Assembly: GCA_031308135.1 (NCBI GenBank)
Contig: JAHLJT010009436.1
Coordinates: 164,723,681 to 164,787,680, forward strand
Direction of reading: 5' to 3'
Origin: Acheta domesticus
Lineage: Eukaryota; Arthropoda; Insecta; Orthoptera; Gryllidae
DNA: 64,000 nucleotides
In this document: positions 31,761 to 43,585 of the stretch, one piece after another
How positions within the stretch are numbered: the stretch's first letter is position 1
Layout: each line of letters begins with the position of its first letter
Notes under the pieces: model-generated
What the model was told of the DNA's origin: nothing
The model's database searches: none
The model's input: only the letters and a program-made list of their open reading frames with translations
Position numbers and translations under genes: made by a program

Positions 31761-32080
31761 CAAGGAGGGGGGTAAGGGGCGCGTGGGAGAACCAAGTGGG
31801 TGTTAAATTTAATTGAATTGTAGTTGATGCCTTATTTTACGTGGCGAGACTCAGGTCATGCGGCCTGCTCTTTCGTCTGACCACGAAAATCACCAACTGG
31901 CGGAGAAAGAACGTATGAACGCGACGAAACAGCTGATTTGAATTTAGCTCAGAGGCTTCATTTAGACCTGAGGATCTTTCACATGCAGTAAATCTATTCA
32001 CATGGGACAGCCAGCTTTACTTCCCCTCCGAGGGATTTTTCGCGCTTTTTCGCGAGGGGGCTGTGGAAGGGGAGGCGAGG
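31761..32080. other. Short AT-richer gap between two GC-rich islands
   Basis: Unique-looking sequence, no features. Confidence 0.35.
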
Positions 32081-32560
32081 AGCTAGGGGAGGGGCTGAAG
32101 AGGGCGGACGGGGCGGAGCCGAGTGGGTAGGGCGACGGGAGGAAGCTTCCTGGGGTCGAGACCACGGAGCAGCCGTTTTGAGCGGAGGTGACGGAGAGAA
32201 GGCAACGAGGTGGTGAGAGGGTGCGGAGAGGCAGCAAATGCGGCGATGAGAAGACGCTTGAGGGTGGGGATGATAGAGTGGGGTGGAAAGGGGTGGAAGT
32301 GGAGGCGGTCGCAGAGACGGAGCCCAGAGCTGCAAAAAGGTGGTGGCGCAGACGGAGGCGGGAAGACGTGTGGTGGTGGGAGGCGGGGCGGGAGGGGCGA
32401 AGGTAGAGGCGGTCGCAGAGACGGAGCCCAGAGCTGCAAAGGGGTGGTGGCGCAAGCGGGGGCGACGACAGACGCGAGGCGCAGTGGCCGTGACGGCATC
32501 TTCATACAAGCCGTTGGCGGCGCTGAAATCTTTTGGGGTTACTGAGCCAATGAGCACGTG
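32081..32560 (+). repeat. GC-rich island with a ~104-bp tandem duplication
   Basis: The word CGGTCGCAGAGACGGAGCCC starts at 32306 and again at 32410. Each is followed by AGAGCTGCAAA and GGTGGTGGCGCA, a tandem duplication of a unit of about 104 bp. Surrounding sequence is G-rich. Overlapping frames on both strands show the repeat at peptide level. Confidence 0.8.
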
Positions 32561-34105
32561 ACGTCTGAAAGAACGGAGGCGCGAAGGGATGTGAAAGGGC
32601 TACAGGAGATTCGAGCTGAAAGCAGCCACGGGTGTTCCATTTGGGATAAAGTAAGGTAAATGAATTGTTCATCAATGATTTAGAAGATTTTTACTTCCAT
32701 GAATGTATGTCATGCTTATGACTCGTTTTATCATGTTGCTGTCTGGCAACAATCAAACTTTTAGTTCTATAATATCTTTATTGTATTTACTATCTTCTCA
32801 CATAAAATGTCATTATTTATGAATTCACAAACCCTTTTTTTAAAACTCTGGGCAGTTCAATTCTGTTTTGAATTCCGTTCTTTGATGTTTTCAGGATAAT
32901 AAGTATGTGATGGTTTCTGTAAAATTGAGTTGAAATATTCTCTTCAATTTTATTCCTTAAAACAGATGATATTAGTCTGAAATATAAAGCATTGTGACAA
33001 CTCTCGTGTGAATATTTACGACATGCGTTACGTATGAGATTCGCCTTTCTCTGCACAGAACATATTGTATTCCGATAACTCTATAGGGGAAAGAATGATC
33101 AAATGTATTGGATACACGTAGAGCTGAAAAAAGGTCAATCGATGAAATATGTGACATTCTTCATTTTTCAAATTATATTCATAGCAGCATGTGCGATTGT
33201 GACCTATCACAGTAGTCAATGGAATAAAAACGAAATAGCACAAGGTCTCTGAAGATCACTGTTACAATCGAGGCTTATTCACCGCGATGTTCAATACTCA
33301 TTCGGCCAGCGTCCACGTTTATTATTATTATTATTATTTCCTACTAATGATCTTTCGCTCGGTGGCAGGGTTTATACAGATCATATAAAAACATACAAAT
33401 ATAACTTAAAAATACATATTAAAGGAAAACTACAACTAAGTAACTAAGAAATATAACACGCACAAATATTTGCCATCACACGCAATTCCCTAATCGACTC
33501 CGAAAGCAACGCGCACAAGAATTTGATAACAACATTAATACTGATGAAAACAGGATTCAATTGAAAATTTGCCGTCCATCATTTTTGGAGAATTAGCGTT
33601 GAAAGATGTCCTGTTAGTGCATATATCATAGCTTATTTTTACTTTCTTGCGAAAAGAGAAAGTTATGTAATGTTGCGCAAAAGAAGTCGAATTTTCGGCA
33701 AAACACTCAGGGCCCTGGTAAGAAGAAAGTGGATAAATCCAGTTGCTAAATTAAGAAAAATATCCTCTGAGACATGGGGCAGGCAAAATGAATGTTTTTT
33801 GGGTTCTGGATACCGAAAAATCGAACGACTGCAAAATGTCCGTCTCTCCGTCTGACTCTTCGCCTCTCTGTAAACAACGCTAGTGGCTAAATCCTCCGCC
33901 GCTTTTCTCCATTTTCTCCTCTTCCGCATCAAAATTCAGAGTGAACAAGAAAAATGTACTAATATCATACTCCGCTTAAATATTTAGCTAAGTATTATTT
34001 TTTTACATCATTACTCCTGTTCACTACTGTGGTAAAATATATCGAAACTCTACTTGCACATCCTTGTGCACTGCAAGACATTAAACGTAACAAGAAAACC
34101 AGTGT
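32561..34105. other. AT-rich DNA with (TTA)n and an old dispersed repeat
   Basis: A short (TTA)n lies at 33318-33341. It could be the tail of a minus-strand retroposon. 33700-33845 shares words with 57640-57755 in the same orientation (AGAAAGTGGATA; GGATACCGAAAAATCGA versus AGATACCGAAAAATTGA; GCAAAATGTC), indicating an old dispersed repeat. The rest is non-coding. Confidence 0.45.
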
Positions 34106-34530
34106 ATGGGTTATATCTTGGCGAAGCCACATGGCGCACTCTCGTCCACTAGCCAGATTCAGATAATGAATTTGGGGAAGGGCAGGGACTGGCGAAGTAA
34201 CAATGAACACCCGGGCAGTAGAGCCAGAGCGCCGTGCAACGGCCGCTGCGAAATCACGACCGAAGATCCGCCAATGCAGTGGACCGCAGCCGTCGACGCC
34301 CACCCGCCCGCCCGCCCGCGGAACAATTTCACCCTGCTGGAGGCGGTGAGTCGGTCCACGAAGTTCTGCTCGTGTTCGCCGACTCCGAAGCGGAGCGTGG
34401 CAGCATCTCGCGGGAGGGGGCTTGCGGACGACGGAAATGATGTGGGCAGCAATGGGGATGGAGGCGAAGGACGATTAAGGTGTGTGATAAACCAGCTAGA
34501 GCGATTGAAGAAGGGCGAAATTGCGTTGGT

Positions 34531-34605
34531 GGGCGTTGGAGTCGGGGGCGTTGGAGTCGGGGGCGTTGGAGTCGGGGGCGTTGGAGTCGGGGGCGTTGGA
34601 GTCGG
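34531..34605 (+). repeat. Perfect 15-bp tandem repeat, five units
   Basis: Five exact copies of GGGCGTTGGAGTCGG, followed by a degenerate sixth. Because 15 is a multiple of three, it stays in frame (a VGVGG-type pentapeptide). Confidence 0.95.
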
Positions 34606-34683
34606 GGGCGATGGGATGTTGGAAAAGGGGATGAACGAGGTGGAAGCGATGGACGATGTAGGCGATAGAAATCGATGCGATGA

Positions 34684-34710
34684 ATGTCTCGACTTCAATG
34701 GTCGAGACAT
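34684..34710. repeat. Perfect 10-bp inverted repeat hairpin
   Basis: ATGTCTCGAC, a 7-base spacer, then GTCGAGACAT. Could form a cruciform or bind a dimeric factor; otherwise coincidental. Confidence 0.7.
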
Positions 34711-34760
34711 CGAAGTACTGGATGATGGAAGGCGAGAGGGTGGTCAAGAGCCGTAGAGAT

Positions 34761-36608
34761 ATGGCAATGGAGACAAGGGAAGTGAAGATGGAAGGATGGA
34801 CAGTAGATTTGACTTCGTGGTTGCTTTAGGAGATCGGCGGTCTAAGACGGAAGATGAGGTGCGTGCCGAGGCGGGGAGTGGCGAATTTGGGGTTTGAAAG
34901 GAGGGGGAGACGGGACTTCCGAAATGAAGAAGGGCTTGCTCTGCGATGAGGCGGAGGCTCTTCCTGCCCCTTCGCGTGGCTGGAGCCTTAAGCGACTGCG
35001 TTTTGCGATCGCCTGTCGAATATTCATCTCGCCCACCCTTTTACTTCCGGCCTGATAATCTCCTTCGTCAGATCCTGCTTTGTCTTTGGATCAGTTTTCT
35101 CATTTTTTTTCTGTGAAATCGTTATTATTTATATAATCGCTTATTTATTTGTCAAAAATGTACAGCTGTAACTGTTGATGATCGGGTAAATGAAATTTCT
35201 GCACACTTTTTCTTGAGTTATGGAATCTCTGCTTGTACGTTTAATAGTTGGATCGTTAACGAAGGAAGAGTGGTGTTAGAAAGCTTCGTGTGAACTATTA
35301 TAATTCATAGGTTTGTAAAACAAAAAAGAAGTTACTGTACGTACTGTGTAAAATATATCTTTGGGCACTAACCGTGGGCTTTACTTCGTATCTTTGACAT
35401 TTCAACGCCCCACAACACGATTTCTATTGTGTGTTCTTTAAGATTAGACAGAAATTGGTTTTGCCAGCTCATTTGCTCAAACCTCTACATTTATAAGTCG
35501 AAAAAATAATTTTCTTTATTTCCATTTCCATACCTTTCATAATTTCCTTTGGCATCATTAATTCGATTTCGAAAATTTGAAATATACTATCATTTTTTTC
35601 ATTTTTAGTGCCCGTCTATCACGTCTTCAAACTTCTTGGAATTTGCCGTCATGTAATTCTCTTCTCTCTTACACAATTCTTCCACTGCGCCTCATAGTCT
35701 TATTTTACTCGCCTGAAAATTTCTTTATCGTGTTTTGCGTGACTGCGTTTTCCGCCCGTTCCTCCGTTCTTCTTCCATCTCTTCGTTTTACTTCCTCCGC
35801 AGGAAATCGTCATACCCTGAGCGCCAAGCGGCCGACGGCGAGGCGTACCAACTTCTACATACGCAGATTAAAATGTTTTGTCTGGAAAACTTTACGGAAA
35901 GTTGTTGTTATTCTCTTGAAAATGGTTTCGAGAATACGAGTAAAACAGATAAAGCGTGGAACTTTTGTAATTACCTTATCTTTAATGATATTACGTTTAA
36001 TTCTCGTTTAGGATGTCACGACTACTAATATATTCTGGTAGTTTCTCTCAAGTTTAAAAATAAATCGTAGTAAAGTTGACCACTGGGGCACCCAATTTAA
36101 CGCTCAAATGGAAATATTCAGACATAGTTGTCTCCATTACAACTCGGCTAATTATTGTATTTTGGTGAAAATTGCAAAAAAATATTATGAAAGTTATAGT
36201 GATTACATATTCGGGAAATAAAACCATGATTTGATAATTTACCCAAATTAAATCCGAATAATATATAGGAAATACTGAACTTTACTTTCTCTGATCTAGA
36301 TTAAGTACCACTGCATTTTCAAACTATATTTTTCAACAAAATCTGTGAACATTAACAATATACAACGATATAAAATTGGATCTAAATTCAGTTTTTAGTA
36401 TTCGATTATTTAACAAAAAGAAAATTGTAGAATTTTGTATGACCGAAAACCTAGAGGAAATGGCAAAAAAGAGAGCCAGATTTGGAATAATGGAAATGAT
36501 GTATCAGTGTTCTATATCTGTTGTCTTGGGTCATTGTATGAAAAAATATCCGATTTTGAGCAAGGGTGGTATCCATTAGATGTCGAAGTTATTTTTAATG
36601 GTGCATCT
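34761..36608. other. Mostly AT-rich non-coding DNA
   Basis: 34800-35040 is moderately GC-rich; the remainder is AT-rich. A pyrimidine tract ending TTTTACTTCCTCCGCAG at 35811 is an acceptor-like signal on the + strand with no identifiable exon after it. No repeats are recognised. Confidence 0.35.
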
Positions 36609-36615
36609 GTTATAC

Positions 36616-37228
36616 TAGAGGGCGGATTTTGATGACCTAAAACATTGCCAAAAATTATCAATAAAATGCTTGTAAAATGTTTTAAAATGCCATAACAACA
36701 AAGAAAAATTTGATCAAAACCACTTCATATGTACAACTCAAGCTGTTTGGTATGTTACTAATGTAATCGAGGCTTCTTCTTGTTCACTTGAACTCGGCTA
36801 CCAAACTTTTGGTTTCATCTGTTCTTTAAAAGAAAATCTCTGCCTTTCTTTATCGCGAAATCGGCCGAACTGAAACTGGCGCCGACAAGAACCTTAGATT
36901 ACAGAGTACTCACAACGTCTGACATTACAATATACGAGCGTAGAAATCGAATAGGCTATTCAGGAATTCTGTGTTGAACATTTGTTGTATCTCGTAAATA
37001 TTTTTTTAAACAAATACCAAAAAAAATTATAATTTATGATATCAGCTAACAATTCATTAAAAATGACGTAAATTATGACTTATTAGACGAAATCGATGAA
37101 AAATTTAAAAAAGTAACATAAAAAATGTCATTTTGATTTGTAATAACAGAAAATGAATTTCTATACTAAAAGGGACTGTTTTAAAGTGGAAATAAAAAAA
37201 ATTACACTTCATTAAAATCCGCCACCTA
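36616..37228. mobile_element. hAT-like MITE, 613 bp
   Basis: The ends TAGAGGGCGGATTTT and AAAATCCGCCACCTA are inverted repeats with two mismatches. The flanks are GTTATAC (36609-36615) and GTTATAAC (37229-37236), an 8-bp duplication with one base lost. AT-rich interior, no coding capacity. The GGATTT part of the end is shared with the element at 17576-18224. Confidence 0.75.
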
Positions 37229-37660
37229 GTTATAACGTCATTATAAGCAAATTAACAAGGACGTTTAGTTTGGATATTACGCTAACCGTGTCCTTGTCAG
37301 TGAGCAACGACGCAGGGAAACGGTTCGTTTAACGCACAGCCGAGCATCCGGCCGCTGCGTTGACTGATCCGTCGACACCTGCCAGAGCCCTCTCCCCTCC
37401 CGCCCCTCCGCGCCTTCTGTCTTCCGGCGGAGGTGAGCGCCGACATCCGCTGCCTCCGGAGGCTAAAAATAGGCCCCGTTCATATTGCGCGGTGCATGGG
37501 AGCGCCGGTGCGTGACAGATGGATCGATGATTGATAAGGTCGACCTCCCGTTCGCGCGAGGCCCCTCAAGAACGCCCTCGATTCTCCGCCACAACCCTCG
37601 CCAGCCCTGCCAACACTGAAGGTTTCTCAGTTTGTTCGACATGGGTGAAAGTCCGCGAAA
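37229..37660. promoter_or_regulatory. CpG island with a MEF2-like box
   Basis: A compact non-repetitive CpG-rich island. It contains CTAAAAATAG (37463-37472), a perfect match to the MEF2 consensus, followed directly by GCCCCGT. GGCGGAG/GTGAGC at about 37430 looks like a splice donor on the + strand. It is a good promoter or enhancer candidate. The assignment is inferred from motifs and composition only. Confidence 0.4.
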
Positions 37661-38128
37661 GACATGAATGAAAGGTTTTTACGATGCGCATTATCAGAAA
37701 ATAATTTTAATCAGAAGACAATTTTAATAGTTAAGAGGTTCATTAACATTTTAATATCAGTCATTTTCTTTTGCCGTGAAATGAAAACTTACGTCGTAGA
37801 GTTAATATTATGTTAATCGTTCTCTCTTTTACACGTCTGTTACTAATCCGTCTACGTATCTCCTAACCTATTCTCAACTCCATCTCAATGGCCATGAGTA
37901 TCATATTTTCTTTACTGGACTACGCTGTTATAATCTCGAAGTAGCATTATGTCAATCTAAATCGACTCGAAAAGTTTCAACTGTGCCCTCTTGTTACCTG
38001 TCGTGAACTGCTTTCCTCTCTGACAAAGAGCCTACATGCTGCTCTTCACTTTTTATTGTTATGTTCCTCCACTGAATGTCAGAGGGTTTCTATTAGTTTT
38101 CTTTCTTCTCCTAAATTCACACATAAGG
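37661..38128. other. AT-rich spacer
   Basis: Nothing recognised between the CpG island and the SINE. Confidence 0.4.
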
Positions 38129-38650
38129 AGATGGCTCAGGTCATCAACTGACCCCACTGCAGTACTTGTGCCACGAAGAGCCTCGGTTTCATGTCTCGAT
38201 TGTGTCTGGATTTTCAACTCTAGCTAGATACCTAGTCAGTCGCTGTAAGGAAGATAATTGTAGTGGACGACTGTTCTGAGCGGGTAATTGTACGTGGTAT
38301 CTCCGTTCAATACCAGGCGAATGCTTGATCAGTACCCTAACAAGTGGACCGTGCGCGATCTTAAACACACATTACACATCTTACAAACACATTTTCATTT
38401 GCATCACATTACTTCACATGCCGGTAGACCAGGAGCTTAGAGCGTGTCCTAATGGGGCGGTGCCCCACTTGTGGGGGTACCTGAATTGGAAAACCCTGTA
38501 ACATGACGTGTAGGTCGGCGCCAGATCTTGCCGTATAGTGAGGAAGAACTACGCCACCTCTCGTGATAAATCATGTACTACACGTACGGGACAAATGAAC
38601 AGAGCAGTTGACGCGCCTGAAAACAAGGAATTATCAATCAATCAATCAAG
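38129..38650 (+). mobile_element. tRNA-headed SINE family, copy B (near full length)
   Basis: Head: box-A-like TGGCTCAGGTC (38132-38142) and a degenerate box B (GGTTTCATGTC, 38185-38195), matching the head of copy E. Then comes the body with CTAGCTAGATACCTAG, TCAATACCAGGCGAATGC, CCCTAACAAGTGGACCG, GTAGGTCGGCGCCAGATCT and TTGACGCGCCTGAAAACA. It ends in an (ATCA)n tail at 38634-38650. About 520 bp. Divergence from other copies suggests an old insertion. Confidence 0.82.
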
Positions 38651-39180
38651 AATTCTGTTTTGTCTTCAAACATCTAAAGAAATAAAAATTAATTTGAAAA
38701 CGTTTTATGGTGGGTGTCTCCTTTGAAGACCCTTTAATTCTATTTGTGATCTGATTGGCAAACACTGCTGAAGCCAGCGTTTTGACCGTCATTCTCAAGG
38801 TCTTTTTCAGGGCAGAATGAGTCGTGATGGCCTGCCACTTGGTATTATTCACTGAATAGAGCGGCTGTCGTGATTGGCTGCGAGTGACGATTACACATAC
38901 TCCTACACGGATTCTGAGCACAAGCCTCCACCTACATCCAAACTGTATAGACATTTTCTGGGAAAGAGATGCACGTCTATTTATTCAGTTACACTTTACA
39001 CTCTTCAAATAATAATACCAACAGGTATATTTACATTTATTTGAACTGCAATTGGGTATGACCCGGTGGCAGTTTGTCGGTATGTGCAAAATTTCTGCGA
39101 ACTCGTATTAGCTTTGGCTTCGCAGTCCAGAAGCTGACATTGTGCCTGTCTGCCTTCGCTATCGACGCTTCCTTTGTAGC
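38651..39180. other. Non-coding spacer
   Basis: Mixed composition. A 102-codon minus-strand frame (38954-38646) has no recognised domain. No repeats. Confidence 0.35.
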
Positions 39181-39622
39181 ATCGTGCCTGCCGCCGCCGC
39201 CGCCGCCGCCGCCGTCGCCGCTGCCTCTCAGGTGGGAGTAATAATCGACGGCGAGAGGCTGCTCGTTTAAGCACGCTGTATTGAACTCTCATCATCTCTC
39301 GGCGCTCCCCACCCCATCACCACCCCTGCCCCGTCTCGCCCTGCCTCTCTCTCCCCCTCTCCATCTCGCTCCGTCTTCTCTCTGCCCTCCGCTATTCTTC
39401 TCCGTAGTCCGACCCGATGTCCCCCATTCCACACCTTACCCCTCCGCGCCCCACCACCCTCCCCCAACCCAACTCGTTCCGCAGCGCACCCCCTCTCCCC
39501 TGCCTTCCCCCGCCTCACTCACACGCGTATCCCTCCACAAGGGAATATTTCATGTAACTACCGACGCTTTTGCAACGACGCAATTTAAGTTCTTGCGCGT
39601 TCGCGCGTTTCACGAACAGAGC

Positions 39623-39682
<60 letters not shown>

Positions 39683-39720
39683 CGGGGACGTCTGGAAGTG
39701 GAATTTATGTACAGAGTGAC
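39181..39720. repeat. Island with (GCC)n, pyrimidine-rich DNA and (GA)n
   Basis: A GCC-type triplet tract lies at about 39187-39220, C/T-rich low-complexity DNA at 39290-39540, and a clean (GA)n of about 25 units at 39625-39675. The island ends in AT-rich DNA at 39730. Confidence 0.75.
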
Positions 39721-41130
39721 TCGAAAGCTTACGTGTTGTTGTTTTTTTTTATTCACATGCCGGGAGTAACCAAAACTAAAGATTTATTTCAATACTTCAT
39801 TCAATTGTTCGCCAAACAATAGTTTTCAATGTTAGTCTGCTGCGACCTCAACCCTAAAAAATCATTGAAATGCATTTCTTGGGTATGTTCCATTTTTATT
39901 TGATTCTAAACGAAATATTCCGTAATTCATCAACAATACAATATTTAATAAATATTTACAAATACTTTTCGTAATACCTTCACGGTTGTAGCTTAGTTTT
40001 CTTTTTCTCTTTCACATGGATCTTTCATCATTAGCTGTTTTTCCAACTTACGTTCAAATCATTATAGTTTTTTATTGGGAAACAGTCATTTGCGAGAAAT
40101 CCAATATCAACACCGATCAACGAATACAATACGACCCTCACTCGCAAATTTGGTCTCTGGCATATTTAGGCTATACTTATTATAAAGATAGGATATGTTT
40201 AACTAATCAATTTATTGCTATTATTATTATTATTATTATTATCAAAGTCATTTTCACTGCAATGAATACATTATACAACTTGCAAAACTGTATTACATCA
40301 ACTTATTATTATGATATTAAATATCTACGTTAAATTCACATAAATAAAATAAAGAGTTAAATAAACAATTATTCTTATTACCAATCGAAATAATTGCAGT
40401 AAAAGCAAAGGACTAGGCTTGAAAACCACCTCTTCTTCAAGCAGAGCTCCCATGTAAACTATCATTACTGATTTCATATTAAAATGCTACTTGTGCCAAC
40501 AATCACTACTGAATATTCCATGCTTGATTATCAGCCAGTATTGAAAAAAGTGAACTGTCACAAATACATATTATGATCGATATATGTGATCTCATGTGTT
40601 CTATGTACCACGATTGCTACATTTGATATTTTAGCTGTGTTTTGCCAGATGACGACCAGAATTTGTTTTAGTTGTATTTCTTTCTTTTTTGACTAGACTA
40701 TGCTTTCGTGGCCCATCAAGGCACTTGTACACAAAACAAATGACAATGTTATTCCATGACATTGTAAGTAAGAGTACAGGGTCTAGACACATTTTGACTA
40801 GTTTTCCAGGACAAGCATATAAGTAGCATAGAATAATGCACACATTCGTAAATGTAAAATATAAATTTTAATGTTTGTCCACCAGGTTGCATAAACTTAC
40901 CTGCGGAATTAATGTCTGTCATCGGTGTACGTTTCTATTTTTAATAAATATTAAAGAACAAAGTTCTGCTAATATTTGGTGTAGACTCCTGCCGGTTACC
41001 TTCCTCGAAATTCCAAACACTTTGTCCCCAAAAGGCAGTATTCACATGCTGATGCAATTGGAGAGCATTTTAAATTCGTAAACTAGTTCTCTCTAGGGTC
41101 GTTCGCGATTGGATCGCGGGTTAATTGGGG
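39721..41130. other. AT-rich non-coding DNA with (ATT)n
   Basis: (ATT)n at 40217-40242. On the minus strand an ATG at about 40930 opens a seven-codon frame into CCGCAG followed by GTAAGTTTA at about 40905, a weak first-exon candidate without a pyrimidine tract. No other feature. Confidence 0.35.
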
Positions 41131-41430
41131 ATTATTGATTTGTTCGGCATTGCCCATTACAAAAGCTCAAAGCGCGTATCGTGGCCATTGTGCGCTGGCG
41201 GCCTCGGCGGCGGCGGCCTGCGCGAGGTCGCCGGGCACCGAAATTAAGAAGCGCTCTCGCCACGGGCCCCGGGAGGGAGGCTCGGCCCTTGGGAGCAGAG
41301 CGGGGAGGAGAGGAGCGGGGCGGTGCGGGGCCGCGCGGGATTTCTGCACTTGCCGGGGTTCCGCAGGGCTCTTTCGGCGGCCCAATCATCTCGGCACGTG
41401 CGCCGTGCGACGCCGCCGCCACCGCCGGGG
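41131..41430. promoter_or_regulatory. CpG island, non-repetitive part
   Basis: CpG-dense sequence preceded by an AT-rich segment with TTAATTGGGGATTATTGATTTG at 41122-41143. It leads directly into the 10-bp array. The arrangement parallels the island at 26536-27010. Confidence 0.4.
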
Positions 41431-41588
41431 CGAGGCGGGGCCGGGCGGGGCCGGGCGGGGCCGGGCGGGGCCGGGCGGGGCCGGGCGGGGCCGGGCGGGG
41501 CCGGGCGGGGCCGGGCGGGGCCGGGCGGGGCCGGGCGGGGCCGGGCGGGGCCGGGCGGGGCCGGGCGGGGCCGGGCGGGGCCGGGCGG
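41431..41588 (+). repeat. Near-perfect 10-bp array (CCGGGCGGGG), about 15 units
   Basis: At least fourteen identical 10-base units plus partial ones. Related to the array at 26887-27010 by moving one C within the unit. All frames on both strands are open, which explains the 170-270 codon frames here. G-quadruplex potential. Copy number may be wrong in an assembly. Confidence 0.95.
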
Positions 41589-42300
41589 AACGGGGCGAGG
41601 CGGGGCGAGGCGAGACGTGGACGAGGAGGGGTCGAAGAGGCGGCGTGGGACGGGATTGGTGGAGACGGTGGCGGGGAAGCAGGAAGGGAGACTGGGAAGC
41701 GCGCAGGAGAAAGACGCTCGCTGAGAGAGTCCGGGATGGCAGTGGACGATGCGGCCCATAGGTGGAAGGGAAGCGAGGAAAGAGGTAATGAGAGAAACCG
41801 AGCAACAGCGAAACGGTGCTGATGTGATTTGAGGTGATTAGTAATCGATTGGTGGTAGGTATTGTAGGGTAAGGGTGGGCCAGTTTATGACAGTGGCAAA
41901 TGGATGGCACGAAAGAAGGAAAACGATGGGTATGAGGGACTGAGGGAGTAGATACAGTGGTGGAGAATGGAATACAAATATATAGTGGTAGAAGGTGCAT
42001 GAAATTGCAGTTAGGTTAGTACTGAGTAGTTACAAGCTACTCAACTGAGCAGCTACGTATGTAGCGGCCTAGTGAGTTAGGGCGAGTAAGAGCGATGAAA
42101 CATCAAAGCCGAAATAATAGCAAAATTGTGGAGGGTTAGTGAGTATAGACTTTGTGACGTGGTCCTTAGAGTAGTATAGGTGAGCGACCCAATTGTGTCG
42201 GTTGTTATTGGAAGATGCGGCGAGAATGTTGAAGGACTGTGGGAAGAAGTTGGCGGAGAATGTATCAGATGTTCGATGTGTATGCGTCGATGGTGTTGTG
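41589..42300. other. Purine-rich to mixed non-coding DNA
   Basis: G/A-rich to about 41740, then mixed. A short TGAGCAGCTACGTATGTAG stretch near 42040 is preceded by CTACTCAACTGAG, forming weak inverted words. No gene. Confidence 0.35.
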
Positions 42301-42990
42301 AGACTATGGCGGCTAGTTGTGCTGCAGCAGCGGCGGCAAGGGCTAACAGTGGGGCAATGACAGATTGTGATAATGCCAGGGCACTCGGGTCTATGGCAGG
42401 CTGCGAATGGCTGGGAAGTGTCAGTCTTTCACGGGCTCACCTGGGAACAGCGGGCGGGCGAGCGGCGAGGATACGGCGGGGAAATTGCGGTGAAACGGCG
42501 CCAGTGGACGGGTGGGTGGGGGGCGAGGGAAGGGAGGGGAGGGGGGAAGGGATCGGTGGCTGCGATCCGGGTCGCATCTCCCGGCATTTGTGTCCAGCGG
42601 AGCGCAAGCGGCCAACGCTCGGCGCGCGGGCAGGAAGGGGGGCCAGCGGTGAGGCGGGGAGAGACTGGGCGGGCGGGGCGGGCGGAGCGCGGCGCGGCGG
42701 GCGGTGTGGGGCGCGGGGGGACGGGGTGCGGGGCGGGGCGCGAGGGGGTCGCGGGGGGGTGGGGCGGCGAGAGGCGGGGTGGACCGGGGGGGGCGGGACG
42801 GGCCGGGGCGGGCCGAGGCGGGCCGGGGCGGGGCGCAGCGAGGCGGGCAGAGCAGAGGGCGGGGCGGGAACCCGCAGGAAGACCGCCCTTGAGCGCGGAA
42901 CGGCTGCAGGAGAGAGGAAGCTGCGACGCGATGCGACGCACTGATGCGCGCTGGCTGGCCGGCCTGGAGAGCGCCTGCCGGAGAACCCAC
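42301..42990 (+). repeat. CpG island with degenerate G-rich array
   Basis: 42300-42460 and 42860-42990 are CpG-dense unique sequence; 42480-42860 is G-rich degenerate DNA (GGGCGGGGC-type words). Frames of 189-270 codons on both strands overlap and are rejected as coding. The minus strand has a CTGTTCCCAG/GTGAGC junction at about 42440. Confidence 0.6.
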
Positions 42991-43130
42991 GGGTTCTCGC
43001 TACCTCCCGCTCTATCTACGGCAGCAGCACATTCAGGCCCGTTGATTAAACGAACACGAAATTTCAATAGTTTCTATCGCAAAGTCCTTCGATTTTCTAA
43101 TAAATTCTGTGGGAGCAGCAGAAATATAGT

Positions 43131-43585
43131 GGTACTCCATGATAAAATATCAGGATTAAAGAGGTATCAACCACAATAGTAGGCTTTAATTTTTTTTGTA
43201 GAAAATTCAGGTACACACGTGTTTCGGGAATTTTCCTCATCATCAGTGGCTCTACAATATTAAAAATTCGGTTAACAAATTAGCACATGAATAACTAAGG
43301 AATTACTTAATCTGATGAACATTAAAATTATTTAAATAGAGTACTCACTTACTTAATCAGTGTTACTTGGGTTAAATAATTTTAATGTTGAATCAGTTAA
43401 TGTACGTCTTTAGTGATTAATTTGCTAATTTGTTAACTGAATTTTAATGTTGTAGAGCCGTTGATGATGGGGAAAAATTCCGGAAACACGTGTGTGACTG
43501 AATTTTCTACGAAGTAAATTTTTTTAAAGCCTACTATTGTGGTTGATACGTCTTTTATCCTGACATTTTTTTATATTTGGTATTC
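43131..43585. mobile_element. Foldback element: ~210-bp inverted arms, almost no loop
   Basis: From about 43131 to 43350 the sequence matches the complement of about 43365 to 43585 with scattered mismatches and small indels. Anchors are GTATCAACCACAATAGTAGG on the left and its complement at 43530-43549, and ACACGTGTTTC-type words in each arm. The whole piece folds into one long hairpin. No target-site duplication was found. A foldback or MITE-type element is the likely identity. Confidence 0.85.

Larger units (their letters stand above)
34106..34760 (+). other. GC-rich segment with a long but doubtful open frame
   Basis: A 216-codon + frame (34106-34756) covers the segment, opposed by a 183-codon minus-strand frame. 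The first 90 codons have mixed composition; the middle is the 15-bp array below. A GTGAGTCGG donor-like word follows GGAGGCG at 34345. No domain is recognised, and the simultaneous antisense frame argues for composition. An unannotated exon here cannot be excluded. Confidence 0.25.

Noticed and set aside
30818..31795. 325-codon minus-strand open frame
   Set aside because: Low-complexity translation of GGC/GGT triplets, with competing frames on both strands.
41431..41588. CRISPR array
   Set aside because: Units are 10 bp, contiguous and without spacers, and the genome is clearly eukaryotic.
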